Under the pieces are notes generated by a model that was not told the origin of the DNA, ran no database searches, and saw only the letters and a program-made list of their open reading frames with translations. A stretch of DNA of 64,000 nucleotides from Spirosoma luteum DSM 19990 (GTDB lineage: Bacteria; Bacteroidota; Bacteroidia; Cytophagales; Spirosomataceae): assembly GCF_000374065.1 (NCBI RefSeq), contig NZ_KB893258.1:1-64000 (forward strand). The letters run 5' to 3'. Positions 30,756 through 41,600 of this stretch are shown in pieces; position 1 is the stretch's first letter, and each line of letters opens with the position of its first letter. A program made the position numbers and the translations under genes.

Positions 30756-33194
30756 TTGCGCACGAAAAATGTATTTGAATTGCTTTATGAAGCCAGTAAA
30801 GCAATCACCTCTGAAATTGAACTACAAAACGTCGTTCAAAAAGTTACGGATATTGCTACTGAGCTGACCGATGCCCAGTTTGGAGCCTTCTTCTACAATG
30901 TTACTAACCAGAGCGGGGAGTCTCTGGTCCTTTATACCATATCGGGTGTGGCTAAGGAAGCTTTTTCCAAGTTTCCCATGCCCCGCAACACGAATATATT
31001 TGAGCCTACGTTTACGGCCAGCGGCACGGTGCGTTATGATGATGTAACTCAGCAGCCTCATTACGGGCAAAACGCTCCGCACCAGGGCATGCCCAGGGGA
31101 CATTTGCCCGTAAGGAGCTATCTGGCCGTGCCGGTTGTGTCGCCGTTTACGAAAGAAGCGATCGGTGGTTTGTTTTTTGGCCATCCGGAGCCCGGCATAT
31201 TTACCGAAGATTCGGAAAAATTAGTGGAGGGCATTGCCGTACAGGCAGCCATTGCCATTACGAATGCCCGCCTTTTTGAAGAAAAAAGATACAATGAAGA
31301 CCGGCTGAAAGAACAGCGGGAGCAATATAAAAGCATCTTCAATGCCATCACCGATTCGGCCATTATTTACGATGAAAATGGCACCATCGTAGAAGCCAAC
31401 CCAACGGCCTGCCAGTTGTATGGCTATACCTATGAGGAGCTGATAGGGTTGAATGCCAGTACGTTTTTCAAAATGCCGGGCGATTTTCAGGCACTGAAGG
31501 AAATCGCTTTATCGGGAAGAGAATATGCCGGGGTACACGAAAGGATAGGAAAGGATGGAAGGCTGATTTCGGTGGAGTTCAAAGGGCTGCGGTTTATTTT
31601 TAAAGATAAGCCTCATGTACTTTCCGTTTCCCGGGAAGCGACCCTGCAACAGCAAACCCGAGAAGCCCTGCAGGAAGGCGAATCACTGGCGCATATCATT
31701 ACCCGCAATTCGCCAATTACGCTTTGGATGACCGACAGCGAAGGGCAAACCAATTATATCAACCAAACGTGGGTAGACTGGGTAGGGGGCACTATAAAGT
31801 CGCAATTGGAAGAAGGGTGGGCGAGGGCAGTAATACCGGAAGATAGAGGTCGGATGAGGGAGTCGTTTGATTACGCTTTTCAAAACCGCAAAGCGTTTGT
31901 CAGCGAGTTCCGCATCCGTCGGAAGAATGGTGAGGTACGCTGGTGCCTTTCTAATGGCAGTCCTTATTACAATGAAGATGGTAAGTTTAGTGGCTATGCC
32001 GGTTCGGTGTCCGATACTACGGAACGAAAAGCAGCCGAACAAAAGCTGGCCAGCCAGAATACCCTGATCAATACCATTACGAGCAATACCCAGCAGGCTT
32101 TATTCCTGATGAATGACCGGCAGGTTTGCACCTACATGAACCCAGCGGCCGAGCAGATGACCGGTTTTAAAATGTACGAAGTACAGGACAAACCCCTACA
32201 CTATTATATTCATCACACCCATCCGGACGGAAGTCACTTTCCCATTGAAGACTGCCCGATAGACCGGGCTCTGCCGACGAAAGCCCATACGAAAGGAGAA
32301 GGGGTCTTCATCCACAAAAACGGTCGTTTCTACCCGGTTGCCTTTACCGCCAGTCCCATTATTGATAATGGAGTACCGGTTGGAACCGTCATTGAAGCCA
32401 GGGATACTACCGAAGAAAAACGAATTGAGGAAGCCTTGCGGAACAAGGAAAAACATACCCTGCAAATGCTGGAGGAAAAAGTAAAAGAACGGACGCAGGC
32501 CCTTGAGAGAACCAATTTTGAACTTCAGCGGTTTACCAGCATCGCTTCGCACGACCTTAAAGAGCCCGTTCGTAAAATATCCATCTTCAGCAAGATGTTG
32601 CAGGACAAGCTGGAAAATAACCTGGATGAAACATCGCTTAGGCATCTGCAGAAAATCATTCAATCCTCCGACCGGATGGTGTTGTTAATCGACGGTCTTC
32701 TTGCCATTTCCCGCCTTTCTAACAGCGAACTGCCGGTTAAGGACGTTGATTTGAATGAAGTTGTACACGAGGTAATCGAGAATCTGGAAATACCGATAAA
32801 GGAACAGGATGCCCGGATTGAACTGGGCAATCTCCCAACCGTGCAGGGTATGGCCATTCAGATGGAGCAAGTGTTTCAAAACCTTATCAGCAATTCACTG
32901 AAATTTTCGCACGGGCAACGAACACCCCATATTCGCATTACCGGCGAAGACGGTCTGCTGAATGGAAAAGAAGCAGTTACGATATTTTACAGCGACAACG
33001 GTATTGGCTTCCGCTCTGATCAGTCGGAAAAAATATTTGATATCTTTTATCGACTGCATACCAAGGAGCAGACTGAAGGTACGGGCATTGGATTGTCCAT
33101 CGTTAAAAAAATTATCGATTCGCATCACGGGACGATACGTGCGGAAGGAAAAGAAGGCGAAGGGGCTTACTTTGAAATAAAACTGCCGAAATAG
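30756..33194 (+). CDS. GAF/PAS sensor histidine kinase, cytoplasmic
   Basis: An 812-residue soluble kinase starting with TTG at 30756. Domains in order: GAF (about 8-175; 'VRSYLAVPVVSPFTKEAIGG'), PAS (about 188-300; 'DSAIIYDENGTIVEANPTAC'), PAS/PAC (about 303-430; 'NSPITLWMTDSEGQTNYINQ'), a third PAS (about 435-555; 'QALFLMNDRQVCTYMNPAAE'), a coiled coil, HisKA with 'FTSIASHDLKEPVRKISIFS' (His near 601), and HATPase with 'QVFQNLISNSLKFSHG', 'SDNGIGFRSDQSEKIFDIFY' and 'GTGIGLSIVKKIIDSHHGTI'. This HisKA type is that of phytochrome-like kinases. No transmembrane segment, so the signals are intracellular. Codon use is more AT-rich than neighbours, hinting at later acquisition. No response regulator gene adjoins it. 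Confidence 0.9.
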   Translation: MRTKNVFELLYEASKAITSEIELQNVVQKVTDIATELTDAQFGAFFYNVTNQSGESLVLYTISGVAKEAFSKFPMPRNTNIFEPTFTASGTVRYDDVTQQPHYGQNAPHQGMPRGHLPVRSYLAVPVVSPFTKEAIGGLFFGHPEPGIFTEDSEKLVEGIAVQAAIAITNARLFEEKRYNEDRLKEQREQYKSIFNAITDSAIIYDENGTIVEANPTACQLYGYTYEELIGLNASTFFKMPGDFQALKEIALSGREYAGVHERIGKDGRLISVEFKGLRFIFKDKPHVLSVSREATLQQQTREALQEGESLAHIITRNSPITLWMTDSEGQTNYINQTWVDWVGGTIKSQLEEGWARAVIPEDRGRMRESFDYAFQNRKAFVSEFRIRRKNGEVRWCLSNGSPYYNEDGKFSGYAGSVSDTTERKAAEQKLASQNTLINTITSNTQQALFLMNDRQVCTYMNPAAEQMTGFKMYEVQDKPLHYYIHHTHPDGSHFPIEDCPIDRALPTKAHTKGEGVFIHKNGRFYPVAFTASPIIDNGVPVGTVIEARDTTEEKRIEEALRNKEKHTLQMLEEKVKERTQALERTNFELQRFTSIASHDLKEPVRKISIFSKMLQDKLENNLDETSLRHLQKIIQSSDRMVLLIDGLLAISRLSNSELPVKDVDLNEVVHEVIENLEIPIKEQDARIELGNLPTVQGMAIQMEQVFQNLISNSLKFSHGQRTPHIRITGEDGLLNGKEAVTIFYSDNGIGFRSDQSEKIFDIFYRLHTKEQTEGTGIGLSIVKKIIDSHHGTIRAEGKEGEGAYFEIKLPK

Positions 33195-33486
33195 GAGCGT
33201 TCCTGACATTCATCCTCCCCGCGGCTAAAAAAATACAGGTTGTGTCGACCGTACCCCACTTGTACACGGCTCTTAGGCGGTAAGACCAAGCTGCACCGTT
33301 GCGAGGTGTATGACAGTGGGCAACCGCACGCAGTCGGGTCGGGCGTTACGCCGTACCGCAACGCCTGACCAGGGACTGGGCGGTATAAATCATCGTTTGC
33401 TGGTTACCCGGTAGCTACGACACCAGCTTTTGAGCCGTTGTAACTCATTTGGGATTAATTGTTTTCGAGATGTGTCAATTGCCTGA

Positions 33487-35160
33487 CTATAAGGTCAGAC
33501 GCTGTCCGTCCTTGAGCAGTACTGCCTTCAACTTCTCATACGGCAATTTTTGCGGACTTACCTTGCTCTGAATGGCCAGCACAGCCGCCGTTGCCGCCGA
33601 CTGCCCGAGAATCATAAACACGGGCTCCATCCGAATAGAACCGTAGGCAATGTGACTTGCCGACATGGCCACGGGCACCAGCAGATTGGCGCACTCCGTT
33701 TCTTTGGGTAAAATTGAGCCGTACGCAATCGAATACGGTTGTTTGGGATGCACGCCAATATCGCCCTCGTTCTGCACAAAGCCATCGGCTTTCACGTACC
33801 GCTGGGCATTGTGGGCATCCAGAGAATACGAACCCATACCAATTGAGTTGGGTACGGTCGTTTTGCCCAGTGCATCGGCCTCGCGCATGACAAACTCACC
33901 AATCATGCGCCGGGCTTCCCGCACATAAATCTGATGGGGCCAGCCGCCGTTGTCGGTAAACTCATCTTTGGGTAAACCCCACTGCTGCATCCGCTCATGA
34001 ACATCAGCCGGTACGCGGGGGTCGTTTTGCAGGAAATACATCAATCCCTTCTGGTACAACTCGTGGTCGCGGATAATCTCGCGCCTACGTTCGTAGGTGG
34101 CTTCGGGGTAGTCGTAGTTTTTACCGAGGTAGTCGGTACTGAACGGCCCGTGATTGTTTGTATCCGTCTTGCGGTTCGGAATGAGGTCGTATTTGTTGAA
34201 GGTTTCGGTGTACCCATTGGCAAATACGCGTGCCAGCAGTTCGTAACGGGCCGGGTCGTAGCCAGCGGGTTTGGCAAACGGGATGCGGTTGTCAGGGTGG
34301 TTGCTCAGGCACATGCGGAAGCAGTACGCCTGAATTTTATTGTCGCCCGATCCCTTCTCGCCGATTGGTTCCGGTGATACTTCGGGGAGCAGGCCGCTCT
34401 TCGGGTCGCCCGGCGTTTTATAGGGGCTGACGTTGGTCTTGAAATAATGGCCGTGCTGAAACACACCGGGCTGAACCCCGTTGAACTCCTCCCCATAAAC
34501 GCTGTTGGCTTCCCGGCCCACGTGATAGGACACCCCCGCTGCGGCCATCAAATCGCCTTCGTACGTCACATCGATGAACATTTTGCCAACATACAGAGTA
34601 CCACTCAGCGTTCTGAATGACTGGATAACGTTTCCCCGCTTCTGCACCCCACCCGTAGCCCGGCCTATCGTGGCCCGGTCGAGGTATTCATTGCGGTAAA
34701 CCGTGATGTTGTTTTCGCGAACGTAATCCTCAAATACCTGCTCAGCCGCATGGGGTTCAAAAATCCACATGGTGCGGTTGGCTCCGTCCAGGGCGGGCGT
34801 TCCCTGACCTTTGTTGCCAAACTGCTCCCGTTTCTCCCACGTCCAGGAGCCGGGTTTTTGGTAGTGATCATAAAGTCGGCCATAAAATGCCCGCGCCAGC
34901 CCACCAATTACCGATTTATCGCCAGTATCGGTAAAGCCCAGCCCACCCGAGCTCAACCCGCCCAGGTGTTTGTCGGGCGAAACGACGATGACGGACCTGC
35001 CCATTTTTTTGACCTGTACCGCGGCCGTCACCGCGGCCGAAGTACCCCCGTAGATAATGACATCCGCGGTTCGGGTGACCGCTTTGGGGCTGACGTGGTT
35101 CAACGGGCTGGACCACGAGCACAGGACTGTTAGCGTGAGTAAAGAAATCAGAAGTTTCAT
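33487..35160 (-). CDS. Secreted FAD-dependent oxidoreductase (FAD_oxidored family)
   Basis: Last gene of the sigma/FecR/SusCD operon. A signal peptide (MKLLISLLTLTVLCSWSSPL) precedes the FAD-binding Rossmann motif 'VIIYGGTSAAVTAAVQVKKM' near 34-54 and 'PDKHLGGLSSGGLGFTDTGD'. 'YVGKMFIDVTYEGDLMAAAG' and, near the end, 'LLVPVAMSASHIAYGSIRME' are family blocks shared with the next gene. Total 557 residues. Proteins of this family sit beside SusC/SusD in Bacteroidota and are sometimes labelled xanthan-lyase-like, but their reaction is not established to my knowledge; oxidation of a sugar or organic acid in the periplasm is a guess. It is a paralogue of the gene at 35203. Confidence 0.85.
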   Translation of the reverse strand: MKLLISLLTLTVLCSWSSPLNHVSPKAVTRTADVIIYGGTSAAVTAAVQVKKMGRSVIVVSPDKHLGGLSSGGLGFTDTGDKSVIGGLARAFYGRLYDHYQKPGSWTWEKREQFGNKGQGTPALDGANRTMWIFEPHAAEQVFEDYVRENNITVYRNEYLDRATIGRATGGVQKRGNVIQSFRTLSGTLYVGKMFIDVTYEGDLMAAAGVSYHVGREANSVYGEEFNGVQPGVFQHGHYFKTNVSPYKTPGDPKSGLLPEVSPEPIGEKGSGDNKIQAYCFRMCLSNHPDNRIPFAKPAGYDPARYELLARVFANGYTETFNKYDLIPNRKTDTNNHGPFSTDYLGKNYDYPEATYERRREIIRDHELYQKGLMYFLQNDPRVPADVHERMQQWGLPKDEFTDNGGWPHQIYVREARRMIGEFVMREADALGKTTVPNSIGMGSYSLDAHNAQRYVKADGFVQNEGDIGVHPKQPYSIAYGSILPKETECANLLVPVAMSASHIAYGSIRMEPVFMILGQSAATAAVLAIQSKVSPQKLPYEKLKAVLLKDGQRLTL

Positions 35161-35202
35161 TGAGACAAGGAGTAGGAAAAAAATATAATTGAACGGGGTT
35201 TT

Positions 35203-37206
35203 TCAGGGCATTGGAACGAACAGCACCGCGTCGGCGACGACGATGCCATCCGCGTTTTTATTTGACACGGCCACGTAGCCTTTTTGCCCGGCGGGCAGGG
35301 CTACATTTCCCACTGATACCCACTCGCCGGAGGTTTGGCCTTCTACCCGGATGTCGGCTTCGTTCACAACGACCTCGCGGGTCTCTTTCCCGTTTGAAAC
35401 CAGGAGTGTTGTGCGGCTGCTGCCGTTGGCCAGTTTCGGGAAATAGGCGTACACCCCATAGCGGCCTGCTTTAACAACACGGGGCCGAAAACGAACTGTT
35501 TTGAGCGGTTGTCCCCGACTGCTGTCTGCCAGCCACGACGGTCCATAGCTACCCTTGTTTTTGGTGACCTGACTCCAGCTTCCCACCCGGTCAATACTAC
35601 CTTCGCTGGCATCATCGACCAGAATTTCGGGCGTGCTGCCATCGGCCAGCGGATTGGTTTTGAGCTGATTCTGTAGCTTCACCACGTCGATTCGCTGCAC
35701 GGGAACTCCCGCGTCAATAGCCATTACGGCCGCCGTTGCTGCCGACTGCCCCAGCACCATAAAGACCGGCTCCATCCGGATGGAGCCGTAGGCAATGTGG
35801 CTCGCCGACAGGCATACGGGTACCAGCAGGTTTGTGCATTCGGTGGGTTTGGGCGTCAGCGACCGGTACGCGATTGGATAGGGAGGAAAGCCGCCTACTT
35901 CAACGTTCCCTTCGTTCTTTACCATCTTCACCCCATTTTTTTCGATAACAAGACGCTGGCAGTTGTGGGAATCCATGGTGTAGGCGGCCATACCAATAGC
36001 ATCATTCACAACCGTTTTACCAACGCAGTTATCCTGCGTCATCACATAGTCGCCGATCATGCGCCGGGCTTCCCGGATGTAAAGCTGGGGTGACCAGTTT
36101 CCGGTGTCGGTATATTCATCGTTAGGGTAACCCCAGACCAGCATTTCCTGCCGGAGTTCGGCGGGCACCCGCGAATCGTGACCAAAAAAATACAATAATC
36201 CTTTGGTGTACTGTTCGTGGTTAGCGACAATGGCCGCCCGTTCGGCGTACCCGGCTTCCGGGTAGCGGTAGTTAGCTCCGATCATGTCGGTCGAAAAACC
36301 ACCCCGGTTGTTGATGTCCGTCTTGCGGTTAGGCATCCGGCTCCAGATGAAATAATTGCCAAGCTTACGCTGATTTGGTTGCGCGGCCATAAGCCGAAGC
36401 AACAGCTCGTAGTGCGTTGAATCATAGCCGGCAGGGCGGGTAATCGGGATGCGGTTGGCGGGGTCGTCCGTGAGGCAAATGCGGTAGTTATACGTTTGTG
36501 GCAGTGAATCGCCCGTACCGTTGGGGGCCAGTCTGGCATCGCTGATCCCCCACAACAAGCCCGAAGCCGGATTGCCGGGTGTTTTGTAGGGGTCGATTCC
36601 ATCGGGAAGCTGATGGCCGTTCATGAGTTGTACCCCATCGATGGTTTCGCCATAAACGCTGTTGGCTTCCCGGCCCACGATGAAACTTACCCCCGCCTTA
36701 GCCATCAGGTCGCCCTCGTAGGTACAATCGATAAATTGCTTGGCCCGAATCACGCGGTTGGTGGCGGCACTGGGTTGGCCTGACTGCTCCAGGGTGATAG
36801 CCTGAATCGTTGTCTTGACTTTATCGACCGACACCAGTTGATGGTTATAAAGCACCGTAACCTGTCCCCGTTTGATGTACTCACCAAATAAATTTTCGGC
36901 AACGTGGGGTTCAAAAATCCACTGCTCAAACTTACCATAATGCTGCCCGATGCGCCGGTAATAGTCGCGGGCCAAACCCGTTACGGCATATTTGTTACCG
37001 ATGTCGGTGTACCCCAGCCCGCCCGTTGTCAGTCCGCCAAGGTGTTTTCCCGGTTCAATGAGTAGCACCGATTTACCAGCTTTTTTAGCCGTATAAGCCG
37101 CCATAACGCCCGCCGATGTCCCCCCGTACACGCAAACGTCGACGGAAACAGAGGGTTGCTGTTGAAAAAAAATGGGCAGGAAGGCCAACCAGAATAGGAA
37201 GTTCAT
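35203..37206 (-). CDS. Secreted FAD-dependent oxidoreductase with C-terminal golvesin/xanthan-lyase-CBD-like domain
   Basis: A 667-residue paralogue of the neighbouring oxidoreductase. It has a signal peptide (MNFLFWLAFLPIFFQQQPSV), then 'VCVYGGTSAGVMAAYTAKKA' and 'PGKHLGGLTTGGLGYTDIGN' for FAD binding, and 'FIDCTYEGDLMAKAGVSFIV' in the middle. After about residue 535 a beta-rich domain follows ('GRYGVYAYFPKLANGSSRTT' and 'GEWVSVGNVALPAGQKGYVA'), like the golvesin C-terminal or xanthan-lyase carbohydrate-binding module; it probably binds a polymer. The sister protein lacks this domain. It starts 12 bases after the SusD gene and ends 42 bases before the other oxidoreductase, so the two are co-transcribed. 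Confidence 0.85.
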   Translation of the reverse strand: MNFLFWLAFLPIFFQQQPSVSVDVCVYGGTSAGVMAAYTAKKAGKSVLLIEPGKHLGGLTTGGLGYTDIGNKYAVTGLARDYYRRIGQHYGKFEQWIFEPHVAENLFGEYIKRGQVTVLYNHQLVSVDKVKTTIQAITLEQSGQPSAATNRVIRAKQFIDCTYEGDLMAKAGVSFIVGREANSVYGETIDGVQLMNGHQLPDGIDPYKTPGNPASGLLWGISDARLAPNGTGDSLPQTYNYRICLTDDPANRIPITRPAGYDSTHYELLLRLMAAQPNQRKLGNYFIWSRMPNRKTDINNRGGFSTDMIGANYRYPEAGYAERAAIVANHEQYTKGLLYFFGHDSRVPAELRQEMLVWGYPNDEYTDTGNWSPQLYIREARRMIGDYVMTQDNCVGKTVVNDAIGMAAYTMDSHNCQRLVIEKNGVKMVKNEGNVEVGGFPPYPIAYRSLTPKPTECTNLLVPVCLSASHIAYGSIRMEPVFMVLGQSAATAAVMAIDAGVPVQRIDVVKLQNQLKTNPLADGSTPEILVDDASEGSIDRVGSWSQVTKNKGSYGPSWLADSSRGQPLKTVRFRPRVVKAGRYGVYAYFPKLANGSSRTTLLVSNGKETREVVVNEADIRVEGQTSGEWVSVGNVALPAGQKGYVAVSNKNADGIVVADAVLFVPMP

Positions 37207-37218
37207 GGGGTAATGCGG

Positions 37219-38679
37219 TTAGTAGCCGGGGTTCTGGTCAGTAATACTAATATCGGGATTATTGTCAATTTCCTGCTGGGGAATGGGCCAGAGCAGGTGG
37301 GCATCAGCCACGTCTTTACCCCGCGCGGCTTTAATGGTGGCTTTGAGTTTGTCGACCCCTAGCCGCTTCAGGTCGAGCCAGCGACCCGCTTCCATCATGA
37401 ATTCATAGGCCCGTTCCGTCAGGACCAAATCCCGGAAGGAAGCCGCCGTTTGACCCGCCAGCGTAAAATCGACTGAGGGAACCGGTGTGTTGGGAGGAAA
37501 TCCATACGCCCGGCGGTGTACTTTGTTCAGGTTCTCCACTGCGGCTGCCGTGGGGCCGTTAGCCGCCTGACTGCCTGCTTCGGCGGAGATCAGCAGGGCT
37601 TCGGCGTAGCGCAGGAACGGAAAATCGTTGCCCGGCGGGTTGGCAGGAGCATCACGGTACTTACGAAAACAAATCGGTTCGGCTACCGGAAACGTGGTTA
37701 GCTTACCCGACCGGTTTATGTAGGATGAATACAGGTTATAATCTTTCCGCAAGTCCTTGTCGCTCCAGTTTTTGATGAGCGGAATGGCCGTTGTTGTCCA
37801 GTGCGCCCGGACCCCCGTTGTGTAGGGGCCATCGGCGGGGTGCTGGTAGCTGGGGTAGCCCCAGCCCTGCCCGGCAATGCGGGCGTATTTGATATAAAAT
37901 ACTTCTTCCGGGCTGGTCGTCAGGTCGGCCCCGAAGACCTTCTCAAATTCATCGGACGTTTTCACTTCTACCAGACTGTACAGCCCTGATTTAATTACCT
38001 CATCGGCTTTATCGCGGGCCACCGTCCAGTTCTCCCGGGTCAGGTACATGCTGGCCAGCAACAGCTTGGCTGCCCAGCGGGTGGGTCGGCCAATTTCGGC
38101 CTGGGTGCTGGGGAGGGCCGTTTCGGCAAAGAGCAGATCGTCTGCAATCAGTTTATACACCTCGTCGATAGGGGCGCGTTTACCACTTGTTTCGCCAGCG
38201 GTGGTTATAGGTTCGGTACGCAGCGGTACACCCCCGTAGTTACGCACCAGGTTGTAGTAGTTAAAGGCCCGCAGGAACCGGGCTTCGCCCAGCACCGCAT
38301 TCTTGTCGGCCTCGCTCAGCGCTACACCGGGCGTTAGTTTGATGATGATATTGGCCGAGTTGATGGACTGAAACAGGTCGCGCCAGATGCCATTGGTACG
38401 GCCCACGTTTGTACCATCCAGCCCTTTGAACTCACTGACGGGTATCTGGGTACCGCGCGAGATGCAGTAGTCGGCCATGCCATTGAGTTGAGCCGGGTAG
38501 TTGGTGCCGTACGAATTGGCTCCGCGTACCTGCGCATACACCGCGTTGAGGCCGGCCAGCAGGTCGCTTTTGGTTCGGTAAAAATTTTCCTGAGATAGCC
38601 GGTCTACCGGTACCTCCTGGAGTACGTCTGAGCAGGCCGTAGCCGCCAGAACCAGGCAAAAAAGAATGATTTTTTTCAT
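37219..38679 (-). CDS. susD: SusD/RagB-family nutrient-binding outer membrane lipoprotein
   Basis: Surface lipoprotein that caps the SusC-type transporter and captures the nutrient. It begins MKKIILFCLVLAATACSDVL with lipobox ATAC. 'VDRLSQENFYRTKSDLLAGL' and 'RFLRAFNYYNLVRNYGGVPL' are the SusD N-terminal helices with TPR-like packing; 'FLRYAEALLISAEAGSQAAN' and 'LVLTERAYEFMMEAGRWLDL' are the conserved C-terminal blocks. At 486 residues it is a normal length. It starts 17 bases after the SusC gene. The ligand cannot be read from sequence. The gene symbol denotes the family only. Confidence 0.93.
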   Translation of the reverse strand: MKKIILFCLVLAATACSDVLQEVPVDRLSQENFYRTKSDLLAGLNAVYAQVRGANSYGTNYPAQLNGMADYCISRGTQIPVSEFKGLDGTNVGRTNGIWRDLFQSINSANIIIKLTPGVALSEADKNAVLGEARFLRAFNYYNLVRNYGGVPLRTEPITTAGETSGKRAPIDEVYKLIADDLLFAETALPSTQAEIGRPTRWAAKLLLASMYLTRENWTVARDKADEVIKSGLYSLVEVKTSDEFEKVFGADLTTSPEEVFYIKYARIAGQGWGYPSYQHPADGPYTTGVRAHWTTTAIPLIKNWSDKDLRKDYNLYSSYINRSGKLTTFPVAEPICFRKYRDAPANPPGNDFPFLRYAEALLISAEAGSQAANGPTAAAVENLNKVHRRAYGFPPNTPVPSVDFTLAGQTAASFRDLVLTERAYEFMMEAGRWLDLKRLGVDKLKATIKAARGKDVADAHLLWPIPQQEIDNNPDISITDQNPGY

Positions 38680-38696
38680 GATTGAAACGAAAAAGG

Positions 38697-41600
38697 TTAG
38701 AAACCAAGCCGTACGCCCAGTGTTATGGTACGGGCTACGGGGTAGCCAAACGCATCGACACCGGGGCTGATGGAGGTAGAGCCGCCCAGGGTGCTTACCT
38801 CGGGGTCATACCAGGAATACTTCGTGATGGTCAGCACATTTTGGGCACTCACATAAATCTGAGGCTTCCGAATCCAGCTTATGCCCAGTTTGGCAGTGGG
38901 CACGGTGTAGGCCAGCTGAATATTTTTCAGCCGCAGATACGACCCACTCTCGATGAACCGGTCTGACTCCCGAAACTTGGTGTTAACGCTGATCTTGGGG
39001 TATTTGGCATTGGGGTCGGGGTTTTGCGCGCTCCAGTGGTTAGCGTACAGCTCTTTGATCTGGTTCTCGCCAAAGTTGAAGCTGTTGGCAAAACTGGTTA
39101 CGTTGGCATTGAAAATGTCATTGCCCTGAACGCCCTGCAAGAAGAACGTCAAATCGAAATTACGATACGACAGGGTTGAATTGAAGCCATAGATAAACTT
39201 CGGGTTCGGGTTGCCGATAATCGTTTTGTCGGCTGCCGTAATGGCTTTGTCGCCGTTGATATCCTTAAATTTTATGGCGCCGGTATCATCCAGTCCGTCT
39301 TCCTGATACCCATAAAATACCCCCACCGGCTGCCCTTCGCGCACCAGATTCACGGCTATTCCCAGGGGTGGATTTACGGCAGAACCAAAGATATCGCTGC
39401 CGCCTACTAAACGCACCGCTTTGTTTCGGTTGATAGATACATTGGCCGTTACGTCCCAGCGCACCGCACCTCCCCGCAGAACGCCAGCGTCCAGGCCAAA
39501 TTCAACGCCCTGGTTTTGGATCGTGCCGATATTCTGCGTAGTGGTGGCGTAGCCCGCCGAGGTGGGCAGGGACACCACGGCCAGCAGATCATTGGTCTTT
39601 TTAAAGTAATAGTCGGCCGTTAGCTGGAGCCTGTTTTGTAGAAACGCTACATCCACGCCAATGTCGGTTTGGGTCGTCGTTTCCCACTTCAGATCCGGGT
39701 TCGAGAGGGTACTGCTGGGCGCGTAGCCGATGGCCAGGTCACTGCCAAAAATGGTCTGGTACGAACTCAGGCTGTTAAGGGTCTGGTAGGGGCTCAGGGC
39801 CGTATTGCCACTTTGCCCAATGGAAGCCCGGAACTTCAGGTCCGATAAAACGGTCTGATCCTTCATGAAAGGCTCTTCAATTACGCGCCAGGCAAAAGCC
39901 GCCGACGGGAAATAGCCCCACTTATTGCTGGCACCAAAACGTGACGAACCATCGGCCCGAAAACTGGCGGTGAGCAGATAGCGGTCGCGGTACCCGTAAT
40001 TGACCCGGCCCAGGTACGACAGCAGTGTCCAGCTCGACGCCGACGAGTTGGGCAGGCCCGGCGTAGTACCCGCTTCCAGCGAGTTGGTCGTCAGCGCGTC
40101 CGACACAAAGCCGCTGGCTCCCGTGCCGAGGGAATTATTCTCCTGGGTCTGGTACGTGAAGCCGCCCGTAACGGTCAGGTTGTGCCGCTGGCCAAACTGG
40201 CGGGTATAGTTCAGGATATTTTCATTCAGCACGTTGGTCTGGCGACCGGTAGAAACGGAACCACTTCCGTTGGGCGACCCATTGAGCTGGCGGGTCGAGT
40301 ACTGGTCCCGTCGGCTGTCAACCAGTTCAATACCGCCCGATACGCGCAGCGTCAGGCCCGGCACAAACTCGTAGGTCAGCGATGAGTTGGCCAGGACGTA
40401 ATCACGCACTTCTTTATCGGAACGCTCATAGATATAAGCGAAGGGGTTTTGCAGTACGTTGGAGCTGAAAGCGTAAGGAATCACGTTGCTGTATCGTCCA
40501 TCCGCATCGTAGGGGGTAATGGTGGGTGGAGAGACCAATATGGCCGATAGGGCGCCATTACCCCGGTTGCCGTTTTCGCCACTGATGCGGTTCTGCGACT
40601 GGCGACTGAGGATGGTACTGAGCGAGAACGTCAGTTTATCCAGCACCTTGTGGTTAATGTTTGCCCGCAGGGTTCCTTTTTTCAGGCCGGAGTTGGGTAC
40701 GATACCCTGCTGGTTGAGGTAGTTGCCCGATACGGAGTACTGCATCCGGTCGCCCCCGCCCGAAAAGGTCAGCCCGTGGTTCTGAATCGGAGCCGACTGA
40801 TACGCTTCCTTCTGCCAGTTAGTCCCTTCGCCAAAGCTGTTCAGTTGATCCGGAGTGAAATAGGGTTTAGCCCCGTCATTCACCGCCCGTTCGTTGGCAA
40901 TCTCCGCCATTTCGCGGGCGTTGAGCAAGTCAATGAGTTTGGTGGGTGACTGCACACCGTAGTAGCTGTCCAGGTCGACCTGATTACGGCCCGACTTTCC
41001 TTTTTTGGTGGTTACGATAACCACCCCGTTGGCACCCCGTGAACCGTAGATAGCCGTTGCCGACGCATCTTTCAGTACTTCCATACTTTCTATATCGGTA
41101 GGGTTGAGCGCCGACAAGCCGCCCGACAGCGCGAAGCCATCCACTACGTACAGCGGTTCATTGCTGGCTCGTAGTGAGTTGCCTCCCCGAATGCGTACGG
41201 ATATATCGCTGCCGGGAGCCCCGGAGTTTTGCAGTACCTGCACCCCCGCCACCCGACCCTGAATGCCCTGCACGGCAGTCGTAATTGGAAACGCATTAAT
41301 GTCTTTAGCCTTCACCGAAGCCACTGACCCCGTCAGGTCACTTTTCCTGACCTGACCATACCCCACCACCACTACTTCGCTGAGCGTTTTGTCGTCGGGA
41401 GCCATCGTCAGATTGACCGTCGACCGATTCCCGGCCACAACCTCCTGCGACGCGTACCCCACGAAGCTGAAGACGAGTGTGAGGTTACCCGAACCATCGC
41501 TGCGGTTGGGAACAACAAGCTGGTAGCGGCCATCGCTGTCCGTGGTTGTTCCTTTTTGCGTACCCTTTATTACCACGCTTACGCCAGGAAGCCCCTCATC

